This document shows positions 17,145-27,394 of a DNA stretch of 64,000 nt, one piece after another. Location of the stretch: NCBI GenBank assembly GCA_051418075.1, contig JBPRGG010000104.1, forward strand, positions 1 through 64,000, given 5' to 3'. The number at the start of each line of letters is the position of its first letter. Position 1 is the first letter of the stretch. The DNA is from JBPRGG01 sp051418075. GTDB taxonomy: Bacteria > Bacteroidota > Bacteroidia > Cytophagales > Cyclobacteriaceae. The notes below the pieces were generated by a model that saw only the letters and a list, made by a program, of their open reading frames with translations, was not told where the DNA came from and searched no databases. A program made the position numbers and the translations under genes.

Positions 17145-18035
17145 TCATTTTAAAATTTTGGGATTGACCTTCTTTTCTTTTTCATTCCAAAGATAAAAGC
17201 CCGAACCACTTTTACGACCTAAAGATTTTGCTTCTACCATATTGACCAATAAAGGGCAGGGAGCATATTTAGGATTGCGAAACCCATCATACAGCACTTT
17301 TAAAATAGCCAGGCAGACATCCAGGCCAATAAAATCAGCTAATTCCAAAGGCCCCATAGGGTGCGCCATACCTAGCTTCATGATCTGATCAATTTCTTCC
17401 ACTCCTGCCACCCCTTCATACAGGGAAAAAATGGCTTCATTGATCATTGGCATCAGGATGCGGTTTGAAATGAAGCCCGGATAGTCATTGACCACCACCG
17501 GTATTTTACCTAATTTTTCTGCAAGCGACACTATCAGATCTGTGCTGGTCTGGCTGGTATGGAACCCTCTGATGATTTCTACCAGTTTCATTACCGGTAC
17601 AGGGTTCATAAAATGCATGCCAATTACCCTTTCCGGATTCATGGTGTGGGAGGCCAGTTGAGTGATAGAGATTGATGAGGTATTAGTGGCCAGAATACAA
17701 TTTTTATGACAGCTTTCCCCCAACTGTTTGAACAGCCTGGTTTTAACTTCCAGGTTTTCAGAGGCAGCTTCTATAACCAGGTCAGTCTCTGTCAGGTTAA
17801 CCTCACTGAATTTAGCATGGGTTGTAATATTTTGTTGCGCATTTTGAAGATCTGTTTCACTAATGAGCTCCTTTTTAACCTGCCGGCTCAGGTTTTTCTG
17901 AATGGTGCTCATGCCCTTGTCCAGCGCAGCCTGATCCACATCAATCAGGTCTACTTGATGTTGGTGAAGAGCAAAAACATGGGCAATACCATTTCCCATA
18001 GTTCCGGCTCCGATTACAGCAACTTTTTTTATCAT
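17145..18035 (-). CDS. hbd: 3-hydroxybutyryl-CoA dehydrogenase
   Basis: Oxidises or reduces 3-hydroxyacyl-CoA/acetoacetyl-CoA with NAD(P). The Rossmann motif GAGTMGNGIAHVFA starts at about residue 9. NTSSISIT and the catalytic His in HFMNPVPVMKLVEII (about 138) follow, with the C-terminal 3HCDH domain containing NDYPGFISNRILMPMINEA. The 296 residues match the short single-domain enzyme rather than the FadB multifunctional protein. It stands alone and is divergent from cvfB with 64 bp between them. Confidence 0.9.
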   Translation of the reverse strand: MIKKVAVIGAGTMGNGIAHVFALHQHQVDLIDVDQAALDKGMSTIQKNLSRQVKKELISETDLQNAQQNITTHAKFSEVNLTETDLVIEAASENLEVKTRLFKQLGESCHKNCILATNTSSISITQLASHTMNPERVIGMHFMNPVPVMKLVEIIRGFHTSQTSTDLIVSLAEKLGKIPVVVNDYPGFISNRILMPMINEAIFSLYEGVAGVEEIDQIMKLGMAHPMGPLELADFIGLDVCLAILKVLYDGFRNPKYAPCPLLVNMVEAKSLGRKSGSGFYLWNEKEKKVNPKILK

Positions 18036-18099
18036 ATTTCAATCCCGTTATAGCAATATAATCTATAATTTTAGGTTTTTGTTGCAATAAATTCATATT

Positions 18100-18927
18100 A
18101 TGGAGATCGGCAGATTTAATAAATTAGTAATAACCAGGGAAACACCTCAGGGCTTATATCTGAATGATAACCAGGAAGAAGTGCTTTTGCCCAATAAATA
18201 TATTCCGGAAAATTATACTATAGGCCAGGAGATAGAGGTTTTTGTATATAAAGATTCAGAAGATCGGCTGATAGCTACCACCCTTCATCCTAAAGCCCAA
18301 CTAGACCAGTTTGCTTTTCTGGAAGTAGTTGATGTAAATCAGCACGGCGCTTTTTTAGACTGGGGGCTGGAAAAAGACCTTTTTGTACCCTACAAGGAAC
18401 AGAAACAAAGAATGGATATTGGAAAGAAATACCTGGTCAGACTTTGTCTGGATCACAGAACCAGCAGAATGATTGGTGTGAACAGGATTGAACCTTTCCT
18501 AAAAAAACCTCAGGGAGAGTTAGAAGTAGGACAGCCAGTAGAGGTAATGGTGTTTGATGAATCTCCTTTAGGTTTTAAAATAATGATCGATCAGCAATTT
18601 GAGGGGCTGCTTTATCATAATGAAATTTTTGAACCTTTGGCAATAGGAGATGTAAAAACCGGGTTTATCAAAAATATCAGGGAAGACCTTAAAATAGATG
18701 TAAGCCTGCAGAAGCCCGGGTTTGAATCAGTGGCTGATTTTAAAGCCATTCTAATAGAAAAATTAAAACAAAATGATGGCTTTTTACCATACCATGATAA
18801 AAGCTCAGCGGAATTGATAAAACAAAAGCTGAACATGAGTAAAAAAAGCTTTAAAAAAGCAGTCGGCGGTTTATATAAAGAGGAAAAAATCGTTTTGGAG
18901 CCCGGAGGTATTCGTTTAAACCAGTAA
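18100..18927 (+). CDS. cvfB: CvfB-family S1-like RNA-binding protein
   Basis: An RNA-binding protein made of S1-type OB folds and a C-terminal winged helix, as in CvfB/YitL, known as a virulence or expression regulator in Firmicutes. Repeated GA/GFLDWGLEKDLFVPYKEQ-like strands form the second S1 domain, and GVNRIEPFL separates domains. The winged-helix tail (KSSAELIKQKLNMSKKSFKKAVGGLYKE) is diagnostic. The 275 residues are normal. Its last 12 bp overlap the end of the convergent ABC exporter gene. The role in this phylum is not known. Confidence 0.85.
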   Translation: MEIGRFNKLVITRETPQGLYLNDNQEEVLLPNKYIPENYTIGQEIEVFVYKDSEDRLIATTLHPKAQLDQFAFLEVVDVNQHGAFLDWGLEKDLFVPYKEQKQRMDIGKKYLVRLCLDHRTSRMIGVNRIEPFLKKPQGELEVGQPVEVMVFDESPLGFKIMIDQQFEGLLYHNEIFEPLAIGDVKTGFIKNIREDLKIDVSLQKPGFESVADFKAILIEKLKQNDGFLPYHDKSSAELIKQKLNMSKKSFKKAVGGLYKEEKIVLEPGGIRLNQ

Positions 18928-20688
18928 TCCCTGGGTCTGACGATTTACCAGGTAAGCATAATAGCCCTCATTATGCACCAATTCCCGGTGATTCCCTGCT
19001 TCAGCGATTATTCCATTTTTGATGACGATAATGCGATCAGCGTTCACTATTGTAGACAATCGATGAGCAATGATAAATGATGTCCTGTTGACCATAAGCC
19101 TTTCCAGGGCTTCTTGTACTTTGGCTTCTAATTCAGCGTCCAGGGCGGAAGTGGCTTCATCCAGGATCAAGATAGGAGGATCTTTAAGCAAAGCCCGGGC
19201 AATAGCTATTCGCTGACGTTCTCCTACAGATAACCGACTGCCTCTTTCCCCGGCTATTGTTTCATAGCCTTTTTCTAACGAACTAATAAATTCATGGGCA
19301 TTGGCTGAAGCAGCTGCAGATTCAATTTCAGCAAAAGAAGCGCCCGGTCTGCCATAGGCAATATTGGATCGGATGGATTCATTAAACAGCAGGGCATCCT
19401 GAAGCACTACGCCTATATTATTTCTGATAGATTTTTGTTTTATTTTTTTGATGTCCTGATTATCGATAAATATTTGTCCTATTTGAGGGTCATAAAATCT
19501 TTGCAATAATGCCATGATAGTAGATTTTCCTGAGCCACTTGGGCCTACAATGGCAATATTCTCTCCCGGTTGAATATGCAGGTTTATGCCATTTAATATT
19601 CTTTTTTTTCCGCTTTGATACCTGAAGTGAATGTTTTTAAATTCAACCTTTCCTTTAACCTGGTCCAGGGCTTTAGCGTTGGGTACGTCACCCAAATAGT
19701 CCTGGGTGTCCAGGATGGAGAAGATGTGATCTAGTGATACTGTGGCTGTTTGCAAAGTTTTATAAATGTTGGTTAGGCCCTGCACCGGGCCAAATAATCC
19801 ACCTACGTAGCCTAAAAACGCAATGAGTGTTCCTAAGCTGATTTCTCCTTGTATTACCAGCCATCCTCCCACTCCGATAGCTGCAATACGGGCGAAGGTG
19901 ACAGCAAAATTTTGCAATGCTCCCATGGTGGAATCATATTTAATTCCCTCGATTACAATATGGTTAGCTCTGCCCACATCTCGCAGGAATTTAGACTTTT
20001 CATAATCTTCCATGGCAAAACTTCTTACAGTAACGATCCCTGAAAGCACTTCATTGAAGCGGGCATAGATTTTTCCCCACATGCCCATAAGCGCCCGTTC
20101 CCTTTTTACCTGCCTGGGAGAAGCCAATGCGGCAAGGATAATGGGCATAGGAACAAAAATCAACACCACAAGGGTCATGGTCCAGTCCAGTTGGAACATC
20201 ACTACCATGGCAATAATCAGGTAAGCCAGGGCAGGCAAAACATTAAATGTGATCTCGCTGATGGCAGAAACAAAGCCCTGAATGCCCTTTTCTAACTTGG
20301 TCATAATGGCTCCTACACCCTGATCCCGGTGAAAATCAAAAGGCAATCGGTGTAAACGATCTACCGTGGCATTTAATAAACCATAATGAATGGTCAACCT
20401 GGTACGCCAGGTCAACCAATTAGTGATTCCAACGATGGTTTCCCTGGTAAGAGCCAGTGACAGAAACAGGATGATTCCTAAGAAAATATTTTTCCATCCT
20501 GAGTTTAGCTCCAGGCTGTCAAATATAAACTTTAGTATGAGGGGCTCCATGACATTGGACGCAGCTACTCCGAGGGTCAGGAAAATAATTATTCCTGCCT
20601 GGCTTTTATGGATAGTGGTCAGCCCGATGGCCCGTTTCAGATAACTTGGATTGGGTAAGCTTTTTGAAAATTTGGCGAATATACGCAT
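18916..20688 (-). CDS. ABC exporter, fused permease and ATPase (MsbA-like)
   Basis: A half-transporter of 590 residues that would work as a homodimer in the inner membrane. The N-terminal six-helix ABC_membrane domain (about 20-320) is followed by the nucleotide-binding domain with Walker A GPSGSGKST, signature LSVGERQRIAIARALL, Walker B ILILDEATSALD and H-loop AHRLST. The substrate is uncertain. Lipid A or lipids are possible, as is drug export. It is transcribed alone. Its 3' end overlaps cvfB by 12 bp. Confidence 0.88.
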   Translation of the reverse strand: MRIFAKFSKSLPNPSYLKRAIGLTTIHKSQAGIIIFLTLGVAASNVMEPLILKFIFDSLELNSGWKNIFLGIILFLSLALTRETIVGITNWLTWRTRLTIHYGLLNATVDRLHRLPFDFHRDQGVGAIMTKLEKGIQGFVSAISEITFNVLPALAYLIIAMVVMFQLDWTMTLVVLIFVPMPIILAALASPRQVKRERALMGMWGKIYARFNEVLSGIVTVRSFAMEDYEKSKFLRDVGRANHIVIEGIKYDSTMGALQNFAVTFARIAAIGVGGWLVIQGEISLGTLIAFLGYVGGLFGPVQGLTNIYKTLQTATVSLDHIFSILDTQDYLGDVPNAKALDQVKGKVEFKNIHFRYQSGKKRILNGINLHIQPGENIAIVGPSGSGKSTIMALLQRFYDPQIGQIFIDNQDIKKIKQKSIRNNIGVVLQDALLFNESIRSNIAYGRPGASFAEIESAAASANAHEFISSLEKGYETIAGERGSRLSVGERQRIAIARALLKDPPILILDEATSALDAELEAKVQEALERLMVNRTSFIIAHRLSTIVNADRIIVIKNGIIAEAGNHRELVHNEGYYAYLVNRQTQGLLV

Positions 20689-21331
20689 GGCGAAGATAAG
20701 TCATTAATTTTTTATGATATAAAAATAAGTACATCAGCTTTAAATAAATGACTGAAAATCAGAGGATTTGACAAATGTAAAGAAATCAATATTTTTGAAG
20801 AAAAAAGAGTGCAGATCTTGTTAGGGAAACTTGTAAGATCAGTTGAGGCTTTCAAAAATAGTAAAAAACTAAAGGTCAGATTGTTGCTTTTTTTATATAA
20901 ATGATTGAAATAAAGCAGGTTAGGTTGTTTTCCCCCTAAAATTCTTACCTGATAAGCCAGCCTGCAGGTGAAATCCGTTCATGCCAGCAATTCAGTCTAT
21001 TGCTTTCAGGTAAGCCTTGCTCGATCCGGAGCAAATATTATTGTATCTTTTCAATAATTGAAAAATTATTTCCGGATATGTTCAAGTTAGGCGATACAGA
21101 ACAAAATATATCTGAACTGGCATGAAAAAAGCATTATTTCGGATGAATGAATATTTCCTTAATATGCAGGTTAGGAGTTCAATAAAAATGCCTCAAATTT
21201 TATTTTTTACAAAGCCTGAAATATATATTTTTCAACTTTTTAAACCCTATAGAAGAACCTGAATGGAAGTTTACTGTTACTAGAATAGAAAGTGAAGTAA
21301 AATATTTTTTAACCTAAAATTCAATAGAATT
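20689..21331. other. 643-bp intergenic region, no gene recognised
   Basis: AT-rich spacer between divergent genes. It holds a small stem-loop TTGCTC/GAGCAA at 21017-21034 and a 46-codon ATG frame at 21122-21262 with no family resemblance, which I do not call a gene. No tRNA or clear promoter was found. Confidence 0.6.
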
Positions 21332-21931
21332 ATGAAAACAAACATAAAAAATTTCATACATGTTTCTTTTTCTATAGCATTAAGTTTATTACTAATCGCA
21401 TCATTTAATGCTATGGCTCAGGAAACACGAGATGGTTCAGGAAATCGTGAAGATTATTTTAACGATACCGATATGAATGATGAAAGGATCGACAGTAAAG
21501 AATTTGAAGAAGTTTTATCCACTGCAGGATACCTTGATGAATGGGATCTGAATGATGATGACGCTTTTGATGACAGTGAGTTCAATGTAGTTTTATATAC
21601 TGTATGGGATCGCGACAACGACAGTCAGATAAGTCAGGAAGAATGGGAAACCGGAACCCAGAATTATATTGATGAATATGATACAGAAGCATATGGACAG
21701 TATGAAGACTGGGATACTAATAAGGACCAAAAAGTGGATATCAATGAATTTGGTACAGCTATTGGTAAAACCAACAAGTTTAATGAAAATAAAGCTGATA
21801 AAATGGAGAAAATGTCCAAAGAAGAATTAACTGATGCCGTATTCAAAATTTGGGATACAGATAATGATGAGTATATTGAAAAAATTGAATTCGGTAACTG
21901 GACCAAGCGTTTAGATAAAGACGATAACTAG
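21332..21931 (+). CDS. Secreted EF-hand calcium-binding protein
   Basis: A 199-residue acidic exported protein. The signal peptide ends in NAMAQETRD, so the mature protein probably starts with Gln. EF-hand-like loops appear about every 28-40 residues: DTDMNDERIDSKEF, DLNDDDAFDDSEF, DRDNDSQISQEEW, DTNKDQKVDINEF and DTDNDEYIEKIEF. Most loops are preceded by a Trp, giving a recurring W-D/N pattern. It should bind calcium in the periplasm or outside. A second gene of this type lies at 44001-44534. Function beyond calcium binding is unknown. A bidirectional terminator follows. Confidence 0.85.
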   Translation: MKTNIKNFIHVSFSIALSLLLIASFNAMAQETRDGSGNREDYFNDTDMNDERIDSKEFEEVLSTAGYLDEWDLNDDDAFDDSEFNVVLYTVWDRDNDSQISQEEWETGTQNYIDEYDTEAYGQYEDWDTNKDQKVDINEFGTAIGKTNKFNENKADKMEKMSKEELTDAVFKIWDTDNDEYIEKIEFGNWTKRLDKDDN

Positions 21932-21960
21932 TCGAAAAAGTCAAATGTTTTAGTTAACAA

Positions 21961-21992
21961 AAAAGCAGCCTGATTTTCAAGCTGCTTTTTTT
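21961..21992. terminator. Bidirectional terminator
   Basis: AAAAGCAGC and GCTGCTTTT pair around a loop of about 12 bases, with A-rich and T-rich flanks on the two sides. It sits between the converging EF-hand gene and the giant surface protein gene. Confidence 0.75.
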
Positions 21993-22010
21993 AATATCTT
22001 TTCTTTCTAT

Positions 22011-25000
22011 CTATCTAATCAAAGCCACCCCACCTCTTTGCTCAATGACACCCCTTTCAGGATCAGTCAAACTACGGTATCTCAATAGATAAGGATAAGT
22101 ACCGATAGGTAAAAGCTCGCCATTAAAAGTGCCATCCCACTGGAAATCAATGGTATTACTATAATATATCAATTCACCCCAGCGGCTAAAGATAAAGATC
22201 TCAAAGTCTTGGACAAAGACAGGGAAAACCTCAAACAGTTCGTTGTTTCCATCCCCATTGGGGCTAAAAGCATTGGGAACAAAGATCCTGGGCGTACAGT
22301 CATTGTCTATGGATAAGGTATCTTCCGTAACACATCCAAATGAATTAGTCAGCCTGGCCAGATACTCCCCTTCGTCACCTCCGCTAACTTCAAAAGTGGG
22401 CATAAATGAAAGAATATTATCACTACCCACTTCATACCACTCATATTCTACAAATCCACTGGCCGGGTCCAGCAATACAACTTGATTAGCAGGGTCTGTA
22501 TCTTCCGAACAATATACATAGGCATCTTCCAACCCTGTAGCAGTGATAGGAAATCGTATAATCTCTGCCTCGTCTTCAGCAATACAACCATTTTTTTCTG
22601 CCACTACCCGATATGTACCTTCATTCATCACCATAAGTGTATCTGTACTTTGGCTGTTTAACTGGCTGCCGGTTTGGTTAAACCAGTTAAAGTTTAGATC
22701 CGGCTGATTACCATCGGCAGTAAGGGTAATGGGTTCTCCATTTTCACAAGCTTGCTCTGAAGAGATATTCACCTCAATTTCGGGAAACAATTCAAATGTG
22801 CCACTGGTATCGGCAGCACAACCGCTTTGTTGATTCGTAGCTGTTAAGTTGATGTTGTAGATACGGGGATTGCTTAAAGTGATGGTCCTGGAAATTTCTC
22901 CCGTACTCCATTGATAAGAATAATTTCCGGCTGGATCAGTTTGGGCCGTAAGTACCAGTTGCCCATCACAGACATCTCCCTGCGGTACAATTAGTACATC
23001 AGGCTGATCAAACACTTCAATATCAATGATTGTGTCTAAAGGGCATAAACCGCTGGAATTGTCCGAAATATTCAGAAAATAACTGCCGGATACCCGGGGC
23101 GAGATTTGAGCCGTATTAAACACGCCCGGTCCGGTCCAACTGTAAGTATTTCCATTTGACTGCACCCTTACACTGGTATTGGGTAAACAAACATTGTCAT
23201 AAGCTACTGAGGTAATGGATACAGTGGGGTTTTGTATTACTTCGATATCTTCTGTTTGGACACATCCGTCTGCAGTAACTTCCAATACATAACTTCCGGC
23301 AGGAACACCTACTGTAGTGAAAATAGTGTCTGCCGGAGGAGTTCCGGTAAATTGCTGACTATTCTGATCTGTCAATATATAGGAAATAGAAGCAGGGGCA
23401 GAGGCGAATTGACTTAAGGTCACATCCATCTGCATGGGTTCGCAGCCCGTTACATCCGGTGCATCTATGGCAAAAGCAGGTGGATCATTCACAATGCTTT
23501 CCAAAAATTCATTGGTACAGCCACTTACAGCATCCTGAACTACCAGGGTGTAGGTGCCTGCTTCAAGGTTATTAATGGTGGGGCCTGTACCTAATCCATT
23601 GATTAGATCAGAAGAGTCAAACCACTCGTAGTTAAAATTTGTAGGAGGATTGGACACTTCCAGAACTCCCTGAGCATTTCCACAGGCAGTGGGTGTCGGT
23701 ATCAAGGTCACCTGTGGCTCCGGATTTACGGTAAAGGTAACCGTATCGTCGGCCACACAACCAGTGACAGGATCTTCCACTGTCACTAAATATTCGAAAT
23801 TACCAGGGTTAGCCGTATTTACGCTAATAAGTGATTGTTCCCGGTTTTGATCTGTTCCATTGATATACCAGGCAAAATTAGCTAACTCACTGATACCGGT
23901 CCGCAAAGGAGGTAGGGAGTCATTTTGACAAACGGTTTGATCAGGACCCAGATCAAACTGAGGCCTTCCATCTGATACTACCGTTTCTCTTTCTGAGGTA
24001 CAACCTTCCGGATTGGTAATTGTAACCCCGTAGGTGCCTACATCGTTTACGCTGATCGTCCTGCTGGTTTCACCGGTGGTCCAGTCAAAGCTCAGACCTG
24101 CGGTATTGGCTGAATCGGCATTTAATATCAATGAAGGACCACATAAAGCCGCATCAAAGGGGATGGTGGGCTCATTAGGGTTATCTGCTACATTGATAGT
24201 TTCAAACAGCAGGGTATCAAGAGAACAGCGGTTGAAAACCCTCAGTGTGACATCATAAACGCCTGCCGTATCAAAGGTATAGGTGGTTTCTTGGTCCATG
24301 GCCGAATGTACAATGGAATTATCTGAGGCCCGTCGTACCGTCCATTGGAATTCATCAATAATAGAGGTGGGAGTAGCCGAAAACTGAACTTCTGCTCCCA
24401 CACATTGGGCATCCGAGACTGTTAGTGTAGGCCCTCCCTGTGATGAAAAATTACTTTGTATGAAATTAGGTAGTCCAAGTGTACTGGTTCTTCCTTGCAA
24501 GTCAAATCCGTCCAGAATAAAACTGGAGGTTTGGGTGGTATCTTCCGAGGCAGATATGGTGGCCAGGGAATTACTGCCATTACGGGCTACATATATTTGC
24601 CCGTCTGGTCCAATTTGAATGGCTCCCAAAGATTCCGGCCCGCTGTATAATTCTGTTTGACTGGCTTTAATTCGATCTACATCGTTCCTTACTGCGCTGT
24701 CGACCCGAAACTCATAAAGTTTGGAGTCACCGCTGCTTTGATTGATCAGGCTAACAAACAATTTATCACCTCCGCTGGAAAATTCAATACCATAAACCTG
24801 ATATTCAGGGAAAGGCTCATCCAGTTCGATCCTTAAATAATTGGTCAAAGTGAGGGTGGAATCAATAAAATCAAATAATTCTACTGCATTATCCGGGCCG
24901 GATAATGATACTGCCACTTTGGAGCCATCAGGTGAAAATTTCATATACCCTTCTCCATTCTCCGGTGGTACAAAATTATGAGGAGAACCAATTGAGGTGA

Positions 25001-27164
25001 GGACCGGGTTGTTGATACCAGTGGAATCAATGGGATAAGCCCTAAAGGTATTGTTGCCTAATTCATGGGCTAATAATACTGAAGCAGCCTGGCCATTGAT
25101 GGCAGTCATCCGTTCCGTACTTTGGGAAAACAAGGGCTTGTTTTTCACAATTACTTTTCCAATACCACCATTTTCCTTAATATCCACAATGGAATAATTC
25201 AAATTGTAAGTAAAATCTCCATCCACCTGTTCGGTAGTAAATATATAAAACAAGGTTTCATCACCCGGAAATGGTATAATTATGGAGGATTGGGTTGAGT
25301 TGTTTTCACCTCCTATCTGTTCACCAATTACAGAATGATCTCTGCCCCATACTGTGACCCCATCCGTGTAAAATAACAGATCTCCATTTCGGTCTGAAAT
25401 GGTTGCAGTACCTTCCGGAGCAGTCATTTGTCCATCAGTCACTGCTTCAGGTGGTTGTTGATTAAAATCTATGCCAGCCTGATTGCCAAAATACCAGAAA
25501 TTGGCGGTGGAAACCTGGGCTCCGTATTCATCTACCTGTATGCCATCATAAACCTCACATCCATTGGGATAAGTAACAGCTACCCAATAATAACCGGCTG
25601 TATCTACTGATATGGTTTGACCTGTTTCACCAGTTGACCATACATACGAACTGCCACCTGCTCCGGCATCCAGTTCCAGTACCTCATCTATACATATTAC
25701 TGTATCCATCCCCAAATCCACCTCATTGTCATTCTGGATAATTTGTACGGGTTTCACCACAGTATCTGCTTCGCCACCACGGAAGGCAATTAATCCGACA
25801 TTATAAACGCCTGGATTCTGGTATTCATGAGAGGGGGCGATTTCATCTGAAGGTGGTGAACCATCACCAAAGAACCATCGATAGCGGTCTGGTAAAGGTT
25901 CTGCATCATCTGCCACGGAAGGAAAAAACTTGGTGGTATTGTTCTGGCAGCTGTCAATATAGGTAAAATCAAGATCCAGGTCCGATAATTCCATGGCTGG
26001 CAAAAAGGATGGAAATTGCTGGGCATTAAAATTATCAGTAGACAAAGGTGCCACCTGGTAGTTGGTCAGGTTAGCTGCACTGTCAGGAAAGTTAATTCGA
26101 CCTACCAAAAAGGGTCCTCCGGAGGAGTTCTGGTAAAGATGATAAATACGATTATCCGGAGCTATTTGTAAACCATAACTTCGGAATACGGGATTGTTGA
26201 GAATTTCGGCTAATGTAGTGGTTTGATTATTAAAGTCATATTGGTAAACCTGGCCAATCTGGCCTCCTCCACCATGCCGGGATATATAAAGATACTGGCC
26301 ATTGTCTGACCACTCGGTATCATAGATCGCCTGGCCGTTGAAGTCAGTGTTGGCTGAATTAAGGATGGCCTGGTCATAAGAAAGGGTACCGTCAATGGCA
26401 TTGAAATCAAGTATTTGTATATTTCGGTTTTGATTTTGCGGAGCCAAAGCAATTTTTCCGGCAGTTTCACTGTAGGAAATATTGGCTGCAATAACAGGAT
26501 TAGGCAAAGTAGCTGTAGATACAAGATTAAAAGCTGGTCCGTTGGCAATTTCATACACATTCACGGAAGCGGTATTATGTACCGGGACTATTAACCAGTA
26601 CCTTTTGGGGTTCTGTGGGCTGGAGGTGGTTAGCATGGCTTCAGAGGAATTATTAATACCTGTGCCCAGGCCCACATCGGTGACAGTGCCTAAAGGATCC
26701 TGGGTAGCTGAGTTACCTGGCTGGGTCATATCCACCACATGATACCTTATTGTGCCGGGTGTGTTAAAGTTGGCATTATTGGTCAGGATCAGGTATCGGT
26801 CCTCCTGTCCGGGGAATGGGCTCAATGCAGCAGCTTGATTAATATTATTGACACTACCTAAAGGGCTGCCCGGCATGGCCTGATGGGTAGCATCATACAC
26901 AACATTTCCATCCGTATAAAATAGTAGTTTCATAGTTACCGGGTCAGTTGCTACAGCACCACCACCTATGCCAAAGTTAGGATTCTGACTATTTACCTGT
27001 TGAGGCTGACCATCGGATTTATTAAAGATGATCCCTTCAGTTGAATTCCCAAAATACCAGATGTGGTCAGAATAATTTTGGGAAAAAACGGATGAAGCAG
27101 ACCCCAAAAAAAGCAGGAACAGCAGGAGCAAACCGGAATGAACAAATGAATTACCCTTCAACAT
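22011..27164 (-). CDS. Giant surface protein with type B (CHU_C) sorting domain
   Basis: A 1717-residue exported protein, probably an adhesin or wall protein. A signal peptide ends near SVFSQNYSD. The body holds two similar beta-propeller-like modules, each opening with WYFGN (near residues 37 and 560) and containing the LLFYTDG strand. PKD-type domains come after each (RWFFGDGSPPSD, and FDTAGVYDVTLRVFN). Many Ig-like modules carry the motif WSTGE-TI followed by a Gly-Cys turn. The last 95 residues (FVPNAFSPNGDGNNELFEV to the end, with FSRWGELIY) form the gliding-motility-associated CHU_C domain, which is a type IX secretion signal. The divergent PorP/SprF gene at 27395 is the expected partner. 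The ligand is unknown. Confidence 0.92.
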   Translation of the reverse strand: MLKGNSFVHSGLLLLFLLFLGSASSVFSQNYSDHIWYFGNSTEGIIFNKSDGQPQQVNSQNPNFGIGGGAVATDPVTMKLLFYTDGNVVYDATHQAMPGSPLGSVNNINQAAALSPFPGQEDRYLILTNNANFNTPGTIRYHVVDMTQPGNSATQDPLGTVTDVGLGTGINNSSEAMLTTSSPQNPKRYWLIVPVHNTASVNVYEIANGPAFNLVSTATLPNPVIAANISYSETAGKIALAPQNQNRNIQILDFNAIDGTLSYDQAILNSANTDFNGQAIYDTEWSDNGQYLYISRHGGGGQIGQVYQYDFNNQTTTLAEILNNPVFRSYGLQIAPDNRIYHLYQNSSGGPFLVGRINFPDSAANLTNYQVAPLSTDNFNAQQFPSFLPAMELSDLDLDFTYIDSCQNNTTKFFPSVADDAEPLPDRYRWFFGDGSPPSDEIAPSHEYQNPGVYNVGLIAFRGGEADTVVKPVQIIQNDNEVDLGMDTVICIDEVLELDAGAGGSSYVWSTGETGQTISVDTAGYYWVAVTYPNGCEVYDGIQVDEYGAQVSTANFWYFGNQAGIDFNQQPPEAVTDGQMTAPEGTATISDRNGDLLFYTDGVTVWGRDHSVIGEQIGGENNSTQSSIIIPFPGDETLFYIFTTEQVDGDFTYNLNYSIVDIKENGGIGKVIVKNKPLFSQSTERMTAINGQAASVLLAHELGNNTFRAYPIDSTGINNPVLTSIGSPHNFVPPENGEGYMKFSPDGSKVAVSLSGPDNAVELFDFIDSTLTLTNYLRIELDEPFPEYQVYGIEFSSGGDKLFVSLINQSSGDSKLYEFRVDSAVRNDVDRIKASQTELYSGPESLGAIQIGPDGQIYVARNGSNSLATISASEDTTQTSSFILDGFDLQGRTSTLGLPNFIQSNFSSQGGPTLTVSDAQCVGAEVQFSATPTSIIDEFQWTVRRASDNSIVHSAMDQETTYTFDTAGVYDVTLRVFNRCSLDTLLFETINVADNPNEPTIPFDAALCGPSLILNADSANTAGLSFDWTTGETSRTISVNDVGTYGVTITNPEGCTSERETVVSDGRPQFDLGPDQTVCQNDSLPPLRTGISELANFAWYINGTDQNREQSLISVNTANPGNFEYLVTVEDPVTGCVADDTVTFTVNPEPQVTLIPTPTACGNAQGVLEVSNPPTNFNYEWFDSSDLINGLGTGPTINNLEAGTYTLVVQDAVSGCTNEFLESIVNDPPAFAIDAPDVTGCEPMQMDVTLSQFASAPASISYILTDQNSQQFTGTPPADTIFTTVGVPAGSYVLEVTADGCVQTEDIEVIQNPTVSITSVAYDNVCLPNTSVRVQSNGNTYSWTGPGVFNTAQISPRVSGSYFLNISDNSSGLCPLDTIIDIEVFDQPDVLIVPQGDVCDGQLVLTAQTDPAGNYSYQWSTGEISRTITLSNPRIYNINLTATNQQSGCAADTSGTFELFPEIEVNISSEQACENGEPITLTADGNQPDLNFNWFNQTGSQLNSQSTDTLMVMNEGTYRVVAEKNGCIAEDEAEIIRFPITATGLEDAYVYCSEDTDPANQVVLLDPASGFVEYEWYEVGSDNILSFMPTFEVSGGDEGEYLARLTNSFGCVTEDTLSIDNDCTPRIFVPNAFSPNGDGNNELFEVFPVFVQDFEIFIFSRWGELIYYSNTIDFQWDGTFNGELLPIGTYPYLLRYRSLTDPERGVIEQRGGVALIR

Positions 27165-27394
27165 TATCGCAAATAGGTTAATGATAATAAGCTTATTGTA
27201 ATATGTAATACGAAGAAATAGCTAGTTTTTGTATCTTTTCCTAACAAAAATAATACAATCAGGGTTAGATTCTACGTTAACTTATTAACTTTTCCTACAT
27301 GTAAGGATTAGGTATGATATAGTTATAAAGGATAAAAATTTTATAACTATATTTCAAAAAATTTTAATAAGACCCACAATAATTAAAGTAGTAG

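Noticed and set aside
21122..21262. 46-residue ATG frame in the 643-bp spacer
   Set aside because: No promoter, no family resemblance and composition typical of random AT-rich DNA.
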